Source: JBFHES01 sp041584015 (GTDB lineage Bacteria > Bacteroidota > Bacteroidia > Bacteroidales > M50B96). Taken from it: DNA of 6,596 bases. This document shows, piece after piece, positions 1 to 5,849 of the stretch. Position numbers and translations under genes: made by a program. Numbering within the stretch: position 1 is the first letter of the stretch; the number at the start of each line of letters is the position of its first letter. Below the pieces are notes generated by a model. The model was not told where the DNA came from and made no database searches. It worked only from the letters and a program-made list of their open reading frames with translations. Where the stretch lies: positions 1 to 6,596 of the forward strand of contig JBFHES010000254.1 in NCBI GenBank assembly GCA_041584015.1, in the 5' to 3' direction.

Positions 1-3000
1 ATATTACAGTTACAGGTGGCACTGCACCCTATTCCTATTTATGGTCAAATGGAGCTACTACCGAAGATTTATCAAATATCGGAGCCGGCAATTACTGCCT
101 GACAGTTACAGATTCCACCATGAGCACAGCTACCATTTGCCAGACCATTACGGGACCAAATGAAATTATGGCAGCTGCAACCCTCTCCGATTATTCAGGC
201 TACAGCGTTTCAGCGAATGGAGCCAGCGATGGATCAATCGATTTAACAATCAATGGTGGCACTTCACCTTTCAGCTATACCTGGAGTAATGGAGCAACTA
301 CCGAAGATATTTCAATGCTTACGGCTGGAACCTACGATGTAACTATAATTGATGTAAACGCTTGTCAAACGATAAGTACGCTAACATTAACCGAACCGCA
401 ACCAATAGCTACCTCAGACCTGTTCTTCTCAGAATATATTGAGGGAAGTGGCAACAATAAGTCTATTGAGATATACAATCCTACAGCAACAGCTGTTAAC
501 CTTGATGATTTCATTATAAAGCTTGCAACTAATGGCAATGGTTGGTCTGTTCAATACAATTTCCCAGCAGGAAGTATTTTGAACCCTCAGGATGTTTGGG
601 TGATCTCAAATGATCAGGCTGACCCTTGGGTGCAATCCCTTGCGAACGCCACGCTTGGATATCCAAGTGTAGTACATTTTAATGGTGATGACGCCATAGG
701 TTTATTTCAAATAGTTGGAACCAACCATTTGGTTATTGATCAAATTGGAAATGAGCTACTCGATCCAGGTTCAGCATGGGACGTTGCAGGCTATGCGTAT
801 GGAACTAAAGACCACACCTTGATAAGGAAATCTTCAATCACAACAGGTAATAGTAATTGGACCGCTTCTGCCGGAACAACCATCGCAAATTCTGAATGGG
901 AAGTTTATGTGCAAAATGAATTTAATTACCTAGGATGGCATATCAATAATGTTACCGCCATTCAATTAACACAAAGTTCTGTCAACAATTCTTGCTATGG
1001 CGATACAAATGGAAGTATTAATATTTCGGTTAGTGGAGGAACAAGTCCTTATACTTTTCTATGGTCAAATGGTGCTAGCAGCGAAGATTTAACAAATGTA
1101 GGAGCAGGAGTTTATACGCTTACCGTTACCGATGCTCAGGCTGCAACAGAAAGTGTTACAGTTACAATTACAGAACCTGATGTACTAGACATTATTGAAA
1201 TGGGAGCGAGTCCTCTTTGCCATGGCGATTCAACCGGTTATGTAAATATCTCAATAACTGGCGGAACAGCTCCGTACACATTTATGTGGAGCAACGGAAC
1301 TACTGCTCAAAATCTTACAGGTATTAGCGTTGGTAATTATTTTATTACAACCACCGATGCAAATGGCTGTACAAAAGCAGAAGGTTACGGTATTGCACAA
1401 CCGGCTGAATTAGTCTTATCAGGCTCAATAATTGATGAATCGGCAGCAGGTGCCAACGACGGAATTGTGGACATTACCGTTTATGGAGGTACAATTCCTT
1501 ACACCTTCTTATGGAGTAATGGTAGCACTAATGAAGATTTATCAGGCTTAACTATGGGCTCATATACTGTTAGCGTTTCTGATGCCAATAACTGTTTAAC
1601 AGTGGCATCTTATGATGTTCAGGGAACGATGATAAGTGGTCCAGGATGGCAAGCCACCAACACAGGAAATGTTCATACGATTCTTTTACAATCCAGTATT
1701 CCTGTTACCATAGATGGTATCCAAATTTCGAATGGCGATTACATCGGCGTATTCTACGATTCTTCGTCAACAGAAGTATGTGGAGGATTTGATGTTTGGA
1801 CAGGACAGAACCTTGCACTAAGCACGTATGGTAACGATACTCTAACTAATGGTAAAGATGGGTTTGCCGAAGGTGAAACTTTCCAGTGGAAAATATGGCG
1901 TGCCTCTGATGGTATGACATTCGCAGCAGATGCTGATTACATTGCACCTCCATTGATGCCTAACACAAGCACTTTTGCGAATCTAGGTTTAAGTGGTTTG
2001 AATTCACTTATGGTTTCAAGCTATGATCAACAAGATATCAATATCCAGCAAGGTTGGAGTTTAATCTCTACATATATAGATCCTACGGAAGCCAACATCG
2101 ACAGTATTTGTGCACCAATTATATCTCAAGTTATTATTGTAAAAAATGACAATGGCGATATTTACTGGCCACAATATGCGGTGAACAGCATCAATAATAT
2201 CATCATTGGTGAAGGTTATCAGATCAAGATGGTTTCATCTCAAATAATGACAGTTACCGGACTTGCTGTTCAGCCTGAAACCACGCAACTTGGTATTCCT
2301 CAGGACTGGAGTATCTTGGGCTACTTACGACAAAGTCCGGCTGCCATGGAAAGTATTTTAAGTTCAATTGAAAATGATATTATTATTGTAAAGAATAGCC
2401 TGGGACTCTCCTACTGGCCATTATATAATATCAATTCAATCGGTAACATGAATCCGGGAGAAGGTTATCAGATTAAAATGCAATCATCGCGCATATTTAC
2501 CTATCCGGGAAATACCGCTACACTTGCCAAAGTTGCCATTCAGCCATCACTCACAAATCATTTTGTCGCACCTAAAATTACTGAAAGTAATATGACGGTT
2601 GGAATCATTACAACAGATTTGCTAGCGGGGTCAGAATTAGGCGTATTTAATCAGAGTGGCTTACTTGTAGGAGCGGCAGTGTGTGAAGGCGATTTTACAT
2701 CTATCACCCTATGGGGCGATGATGCAACTACCAGTAAAATAGATGGTCTTCTAGCAAACGAAGAATTCATAGTTAAAATATGGGATGGTAACAAAACATC
2801 AATCGGTGCAATTACATGGACCGAAGGAACTGCGAGATTTGAGATTAACCAAATTGCTGTAGGTAAACTAAATGCTATTGATAGGATTGAAACTGCTGCA
2901 ATTGAGCTTTTCCAAAACACACCAAATCCATATCGTAATAGTACGGAATTCAGCTTCTATCTTCCAGCGCAAACTCACGTTGAGCTTCGCATCCTTAATA

Positions 3001-3158
3001 TTTTGGGAGAAGAGATTGAAACCATAATTAGCTCCGAGTTGGAAATGGGCTTACATAAATTAAACTACAACAATGCAGGTTTAAATTCCGGCACTTATTA
3101 TTACAGACTTTCAACACCAGAGTTCTCTCAAACAAAAAAGATGATGATTCTGAAATAG
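1..3158 (+). CDS. Large T9SS-exported SprB-repeat / lamin-tail-domain surface protein, 5' truncated by window edge
   Basis: The frame is open from base 3 to the TAG at 3156-3158. The ATG at 120 is internal, because the 39 codons before it encode a SprB-like repeat (GGTAPYSYLWSNGATTED and on), so the true start is left of the window. Numbered from that internal Met, the order is: SprB-like repeat 20-90, lamin-tail-like domain about 98-270, SprB-like repeats at about 283-350, 354-427 and 431-500, module A 505-632, two B modules 640-716 and 727-798, a second A module 812-917, and a T9SS type A sorting domain 927-1012 (FQNTPNPYRNSTEFSFYLP, then LNSGTYYYRL and a basic KKMMILK end). By family knowledge such proteins cross the outer membrane through T9SS and are anchored to the surface or released; SprB itself is a gliding adhesin. 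An adhesin or matrix role here is inference. No catalytic motif is visible. A strong terminator follows the stop. Confidence 0.9.
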   Translation, partial: ITVTGGTAPYSYLWSNGATTEDLSNIGAGNYCLTVTDSTMSTATICQTITGPNEIMAAATLSDYSGYSVSANGASDGSIDLTINGGTSPFSYTWSNGATTEDISMLTAGTYDVTIIDVNACQTISTLTLTEPQPIATSDLFFSEYIEGSGNNKSIEIYNPTATAVNLDDFIIKLATNGNGWSVQYNFPAGSILNPQDVWVISNDQADPWVQSLANATLGYPSVVHFNGDDAIGLFQIVGTNHLVIDQIGNELLDPGSAWDVAGYAYGTKDHTLIRKSSITTGNSNWTASAGTTIANSEWEVYVQNEFNYLGWHINNVTAIQLTQSSVNNSCYGDTNGSINISVSGGTSPYTFLWSNGASSEDLTNVGAGVYTLTVTDAQAATESVTVTITEPDVLDIIEMGASPLCHGDSTGYVNISITGGTAPYTFMWSNGTTAQNLTGISVGNYFITTTDANGCTKAEGYGIAQPAELVLSGSIIDESAAGANDGIVDITVYGGTIPYTFLWSNGSTNEDLSGLTMGSYTVSVSDANNCLTVASYDVQGTMISGPGWQATNTGNVHTILLQSSIPVTIDGIQISNGDYIGVFYDSSSTEVCGGFDVWTGQNLALSTYGNDTLTNGKDGFAEGETFQWKIWRASDGMTFAADADYIAPPLMPNTSTFANLGLSGLNSLMVSSYDQQDINIQQGWSLISTYIDPTEANIDSICAPIISQVIIVKNDNGDIYWPQYAVNSINNIIIGEGYQIKMVSSQIMTVTGLAVQPETTQLGIPQDWSILGYLRQSPAAMESILSSIENDIIIVKNSLGLSYWPLYNINSIGNMNPGEGYQIKMQSSRIFTYPGNTATLAKVAIQPSLTNHFVAPKITESNMTVGIITTDLLAGSELGVFNQSGLLVGAAVCEGDFTSITLWGDDATTSKIDGLLANEEFIVKIWDGNKTSIGAITWTEGTARFEINQIAVGKLNAIDRIETAAIELFQNTPNPYRNSTEFSFYLPAQTHVELRILNILGEEIETIISSELEMGLHKLNYNNAGLNSGTYYYRLSTPEFSQTKKMMILK
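3..1619 (+). repeat. SprB-like repeat array (five copies) interrupted by a lamin-tail domain
   Basis: Five copies of about 70 residues share the pattern GSIxIxVxGGTxPYxFxWSNGxxxEDLxxxxxGxYxxxVxDAxxC. They lie near bases 3-158 (cut at the edge), 177-392, 966-1169, 1179-1400 and 1410-1619. The core GGTxPY...WSNG is kept in all five. Cysteines vary: with residues numbered from the Met at 120, copy 4 has both the N-side and C-side Cys (C367, C417), copy 3 only the N-side one (C292), and copies 2 and 5 only the C-side one (C82, C492). At DNA level the copies have drifted, but short identical words remain, for example atggtcaaatgg near 41 and 1061 and tggagtaatgg near 282 and 1512. This indicates old rather than recent duplication. 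Confidence 0.85.
411..929 (+). other. Lamin-tail-like (LTD) domain inserted between SprB repeats
   Basis: The stretch opens with LFFSEYIEGSGNNKSIEIYN, followed by PTATAVNLDDFIIKL, a central FPAGSILNPQDVWVISND and a later FNGDDAIGLFQ. This is the classic order of bacterial lamin-tail domains: an E-Y-x-E-G-S start, N-K-x-I-E-I-Y-N, the DL/NL turn, a 'gsil.pg.vwvi.n' strand and 'GDDaigLf'. In bacteria LTDs have an Ig-like fold and occur in many secreted proteins, often beside nucleases or other enzymes. No nuclease is visible here. The domain sits between SprB repeats 2 and 3 with a short linker at each end. The recognition is by pattern from memory, without a profile search. Confidence 0.8.
1632..2870 (+). 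repeat. A-B-B-A block of two duplicated protein modules
   Basis: Module A occurs at bases 1632-2015 and 2553-2870. Shared positions include GxxxGVF, a conserved Cys (VCGG / VCEG), a WTG or WGDD turn, KDGF / IDGL, E-x-F and KIW. Module B occurs in tandem between them, at 2037-2267 and 2298-2513. Both B copies read WSLIS or WSILG, then a short variable part, IIIVKN, YWPxY, NSIxN, GEGYQIKM, SS and a final G. The paired modules are clearly homologous by eye, but nucleotide identity is only moderate. I recall similar sequence in other Bacteroidota T9SS proteins but know no named family for either module. The A copies flank the B pair directly, and the sorting domain follows the second A. Confidence 0.8.
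2898..3155 (+). other. T9SS type A C-terminal sorting domain of the first protein
   Basis: The last 86 residues match the TIGR04183-type pattern: an entry motif xxPNPYRNSTEFSFYLP, a strand HVELRILNILGEEIETI, then HKLNYNNAGLNSGTYYYRL and a terminal KKMMILK. By family knowledge this domain is recognised by the T9SS outer-membrane machinery and removed on export. The presence of an intact domain means the protein's C terminus is complete even though its N terminus is outside the window. Confidence 0.9.
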
Positions 3159-3195
3159 AAATAAGTAGAAATTTAACCATAAAGCACAATCCAAT

Positions 3196-3231
3196 TCCCC
3201 CGGCAGAAAAACTGTCGGGGGATTTTTATTT
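3196..3231 (+). terminator. Strong intrinsic terminator after the SprB-repeat gene
   Basis: A hairpin with arms 3197-3206 (CCCCCGGCAG) and 3212-3221 (CTGTCGGGGG) forms ten pairs with a single G-U wobble, closed by an AAAAA loop. One more T-A pair (3196/3222) extends it, and a T-rich run ATTTTTATTT follows. It starts 38 bases past the stop codon. This is the usual form of a Rho-independent terminator, and its strength argues against read-through into the next gene. Confidence 0.92.
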
Positions 3232-3353
3232 AAAAGCTAGATAGTATGAATAAAGGCTGCAACTATTGCTTAACAGAAAACTTAAAGAGGCATTACAAAG
3301 GATAAACGAATAAGGTCCAGTTCATCTTCTTAGGAACCAGAGAGCAATGTGGC
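3232..3353. other. Intergenic stretch with no recognised content
   Basis: Between the terminator and the promoter region I see no convincing gene, RNA or repeat. A 19-codon frame (ATG at 3246, stop at 3303-3305) containing CNYC is present but has no supporting signal. Confidence 0.6.
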
Positions 3354-3381
3354 TTTGCTCTAAAATATTTTTGTACCTTTA
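3354..3381 (+). promoter_or_regulatory. Probable Bacteroidota-type promoter of the propeller gene
   Basis: TACCTTTA (3374-3381) matches the Bacteroidota -7 element TAnnTTTG at all but the last base, and TTTG at 3354-3357 lies 16 bases upstream, near the spacing known for the -33 element. A second -7 candidate, TATTTTTG at 3366-3373, is a full consensus match but has no TTG-like box at the right distance. Transcription would begin around 3380-3390, about 40 bases before the start codon. The choice between the two registers cannot be made from sequence alone. Confidence 0.5.
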
Positions 3382-3427
3382 TTTAGTTCTAAACTCAGAT
3401 GATTATTTCTAACAATAGATGCTAACT

Positions 3428-5764
3428 ATGAAACTTACTACAGTTATATTAATTCTCTTTGCAACATCTCTTAACCTCTGGGCACAAGGTGTGCAGTTTG
3501 ACTGGGCTCATGATTTTGGCTCTAACCAAGAGGACCATGGTTATTGCATTGATGTTGACAGCTCTGGCAATGTTTATTCAATAGGCGAATTCACTGGAAC
3601 AGTTGATTTTGATCCCGGACCTGGCGTTTATAATTTAACAAGCCTTCGGGCAGTATATATTTTAAAACTTGATTCACTTGGAGAATTTGTTTGGGCAAAA
3701 AATCTTGAGACCTTTTTCAACCCGATTTCTGCAACAATTGCTCCTGACGGAAACTTAATCTATGCAGGCTATTTTAATTACACTGTTGATTTTGATCCTG
3801 GACCAGGCATTAGTACTCTTACAGCAAATGGTTCAAATGCTTTTATTTCCAAATTAGATTCTAATGGAAATTTTATGTGGGCAAAGCAATTTCAAGGTAC
3901 TTCTCAAATTATAGAAATCACAACAGATACAATCGGGAACATATTTTCAACCGGTATTTACAATGATTCCGTTGATTTTGATCCAGGAGTCGGTGAATAT
4001 TGGCAAACCATAAATGGAGGTTATCACAGTTTTATCTCCAAGTTAAATGCCAATGGAAATTTTATATGGGCCAAAAATATTGGAGGAACAAGCGAAACAC
4101 TTAGTTATTCAATAGCAGCGGGCTCCGCAGGCAATATTTACTTAACAGGTAATTTTTCTGACACAACTGACTTTGATCCTGACGTTGGAGTTTATAATCT
4201 GATATCCTATGGAAATCCTGACATCTTTCTTTTAAAATTAGATTCGGCCGGAACTTTTCTTTGGGCAAATAACTTTGGTGGAAATGAACTTAGTGGTGTG
4301 AATATCGGTTCATCCCTTAGCATTGATCATGATGAGAACATATACCTAACAGGAAATTTCACCTCTACAGTTGACTTTGATCCCGGATCTGGTATGTATA
4401 ACCTTTATAGTCCTGGTCATGATTCATTTATCGCAAAATACACCAACAATGGCAACTTTGTCTGGGTTAAGGCAATTTCCGGCACTTATAAAACTACCAG
4501 TCTTTCACTAGATCACGAGGGAAATATTTACACCGTTGGCTATTACGAAGTTTCTCAAAATGATTTTGATCCAGGTCCCGCACTCTATGAGTTAAGTATT
4601 GATTATAAAGCATACCTTTCAAAACTTGATTCTGTTGGTAATTTTGTCTTTGCAAAAGGCATAGTAAATAAAGGGTGGCCAGCTTATCCCACAATTCCTC
4701 TAGCTATAGATAAAAAAGGAAACATCATAATATCCGGAGCTTTCGAATGGAATCCTGATTTTGACCCGGGTTTTGGTATTTATAATCTTACGGGAGAGAA
4801 TATTGATGCATTTGTATTGAAGCTTAAACCCGCTATCCAAACCAAGAGTACTATAAATGCTAGTTTTTGCGATAGCGTAGTCTCTCCAAGCGGTAATTAC
4901 ATATGGACAAGCCCTGGCTCCTATATTGATATTATTCCAAACAACCTTGGAGGAGATAGCGTAATGACCTTCAACCTTTCACTTTCGAGCCATTCATCAT
5001 CTTCTATTTATGTAACAGGTTGTAATTACATGTCTCCTAGCGGTAATTATACTTGGTCAACATCAGGAATATACTATGATACTATAGCAAACACTTCTGG
5101 TTGCGATAGTATCATTACTATTTATCTGGAAGGTAGCACAAGCTCTACAGTTACCACTACTTTCTGTGGTAGCTATATTTCACCGAGCGGTAATCAAATT
5201 TGGCATAGCACTGGCACCTATATGGATACGATTACAAATGCAATTGGATGTGATAGCATTATTACGATTAATCTATTCGAAACCATAGTAGACACATCTG
5301 TGACTCAAACAGGCAATTCCCTCATTGCAAATGCGGCAGGCGCCACCTATCAATGGATAGATTGCCAGAACGGTAATGCACCAATACCGGGAGAAAACAG
5401 CAGCACCTTTACAGCCTCTGCAAACGGCAGCTTTGCTGTGATTGTCACTAAATTCGGTTGTACTGATACCAGTTCATGCCATACGATTACAATGCTTGAG
5501 ATTAGCGATCCATATCTTTTTACCAACATAAAAATTTACCCAAATCCTGCTAATGATCAAATTCAAATTGATTTGGGTGGTTTGCTTAATAAAGGAACTA
5601 TCGAGCTTATCAATATTACAGGTCAGGTTCTGATTAAGAAAGCATTTTTAAACCAACATTATGCGATGCTTGATATTCACCAACTACCCAAAAGTGAGTA
5701 TTTAGTCAGAGTGATAATAAATGATGAAACAGCAGTAACAAGGCGATTCATAAAAGAATATTAA
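3428..5764 (+). CDS. Secreted seven-bladed SBBP-type propeller protein with PSGNY repeats and T9SS sorting domain
   Basis: The product is 778 residues from the ATG at 3428. An in-frame ATG at 3419 would add MLT, but the later start gives a normal signal peptide: MK, a hydrophobic core TTVILILFATSLNL, and likely cleavage after WA (residue 19) before QG. There is no Shine-Dalgarno sequence, as is usual in Bacteroidota. The mature protein has a seven-repeat propeller at about 24-468, three PSGNY/GCDS repeats at 480-619, an Ig-like module at 631-689 (GATYQWIDCQNGNAPI), and a T9SS sorting domain at 692-778 with the entry motif KIYPNPAND (702-710). SBBP-type propellers are usually taken as structural or binding scaffolds. 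No catalytic residues stand out, and the ligand is unknown. The gene has its own probable promoter and is separated from the upstream gene by a strong terminator, so the two are likely not an operon. Confidence 0.92.
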   Translation: MKLTTVILILFATSLNLWAQGVQFDWAHDFGSNQEDHGYCIDVDSSGNVYSIGEFTGTVDFDPGPGVYNLTSLRAVYILKLDSLGEFVWAKNLETFFNPISATIAPDGNLIYAGYFNYTVDFDPGPGISTLTANGSNAFISKLDSNGNFMWAKQFQGTSQIIEITTDTIGNIFSTGIYNDSVDFDPGVGEYWQTINGGYHSFISKLNANGNFIWAKNIGGTSETLSYSIAAGSAGNIYLTGNFSDTTDFDPDVGVYNLISYGNPDIFLLKLDSAGTFLWANNFGGNELSGVNIGSSLSIDHDENIYLTGNFTSTVDFDPGSGMYNLYSPGHDSFIAKYTNNGNFVWVKAISGTYKTTSLSLDHEGNIYTVGYYEVSQNDFDPGPALYELSIDYKAYLSKLDSVGNFVFAKGIVNKGWPAYPTIPLAIDKKGNIIISGAFEWNPDFDPGFGIYNLTGENIDAFVLKLKPAIQTKSTINASFCDSVVSPSGNYIWTSPGSYIDIIPNNLGGDSVMTFNLSLSSHSSSSIYVTGCNYMSPSGNYTWSTSGIYYDTIANTSGCDSIITIYLEGSTSSTVTTTFCGSYISPSGNQIWHSTGTYMDTITNAIGCDSIITINLFETIVDTSVTQTGNSLIANAAGATYQWIDCQNGNAPIPGENSSTFTASANGSFAVIVTKFGCTDTSSCHTITMLEISDPYLFTNIKIYPNPANDQIQIDLGGLLNKGTIELINITGQVLIKKAFLNQHYAMLDIHQLPKSEYLVRVIINDETAVTRRFIKEY
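3497..4831 (+). repeat. Seven propeller blades, each with a DFDP motif
   Basis: Seven repeats of about 61-68 residues each follow the plan [VIML]WAK - variable - D..GNIY..G.F...VDFDPG.G.YNL - F.SKLDS.GNF. With numbering from the ATG at 3428, the first Asp of DFDP falls at residues 60, 121, 183, 248, 316, 379 and 444. The count of exactly seven agrees with the seven-bladed SBBP (PF06739-like) fold. DFDP is kept in all seven, with PG after it in six and PD in blade 4. WAK drifts to WAH (blade 1), WAN (blade 5), WVK (blade 6) and FAK (blade 7). The outermost repeats are not more degenerate than the inner ones, so the array looks complete. Confidence 0.88.
4865..5284 (+). repeat. Three PSGNY...GCDS repeats
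   Basis: Three copies of about 42 residues, at 480-521, 531-572 and 579-619 from the ATG at 3428, share C-x4-5-SPSGNxxWxxxGxYxDxIxNxxGCDSxxTxxL. Copies 2 and 3 carry two cysteines 27-28 residues apart (C532/C559 and C580/C608), which could form a disulfide after export. Copy 1 keeps the first (C481) but has GGDS in place of GCDS. I recall this module from other long Bacteroidota T9SS proteins, but its function is not known to me. It links the propeller to the Ig-like module. Confidence 0.8.
5501..5761 (+). other. T9SS type A C-terminal sorting domain of the propeller protein
   Basis: The domain spans the last 87 residues: the entry motif NIKIYPNPANDQIQIDL, the strand TIELINITGQVLIKKAF, then LDIHQLPKSEYLVRVI and a basic end RRFIKEY. 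It is the common 'YPNP' form and differs clearly from the 'TPNPY' form on the upstream gene, so the two sorting domains were not copied recently from one another. Confidence 0.92.
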
Positions 5765-5809
5765 GCACGACGAATTTATTGTAATATCGATCCATTCTGA
5801 TTAATCGAA

Positions 5810-5838
5810 AGGAAAGTACATCAAAAGAGCACTTTCCT
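5810..5838. terminator. Possible bidirectional terminator between convergent genes
   Basis: AGGAAAGT (5810-5817) pairs perfectly with ACTTTCCT (5831-5838) around a 13-base loop. On the + strand it is followed by a pyrimidine-rich TTCTTCTTCC stretch rather than a clean T run, and on the - strand by TTCGATTAATC. The position in the 85-base gap between two convergent stops suits a shared terminator, but the stem is AT-rich and the T tracts are weak. Confidence 0.35.
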
Positions 5839-5849
5839 GTTCTTCTTCC

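Noticed and set aside
120..122. ATG at 120 as the start of the first gene
   Set aside because: The same frame is open to the left edge and encodes the conserved core of a SprB-like repeat, so this Met is internal.
2651..2920. Reverse-strand 89-codon reading frame
   Set aside because: It lies wholly antisense to the second A module and sorting-domain region of the first gene and has no recognisable product.
3246..3305. 19-codon frame with a CNYC motif in the intergenic region
   Set aside because: It is very short and lies just after a terminator, with no promoter or ribosome-binding signal of its own; chance is the simplest explanation.
4494..4694. Reverse-strand 66-codon reading frame
   Set aside because: It is antisense to propeller blades 6 and 7, whose repeat pattern shows that the + strand is the coding one.
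3497..4831. Regularly spaced repeats as a CRISPR or other DNA-level repeat array
   Set aside because: The periodicity of about 190 bases is at protein level (propeller blades); the DNA copies are diverged and there are no spacers.
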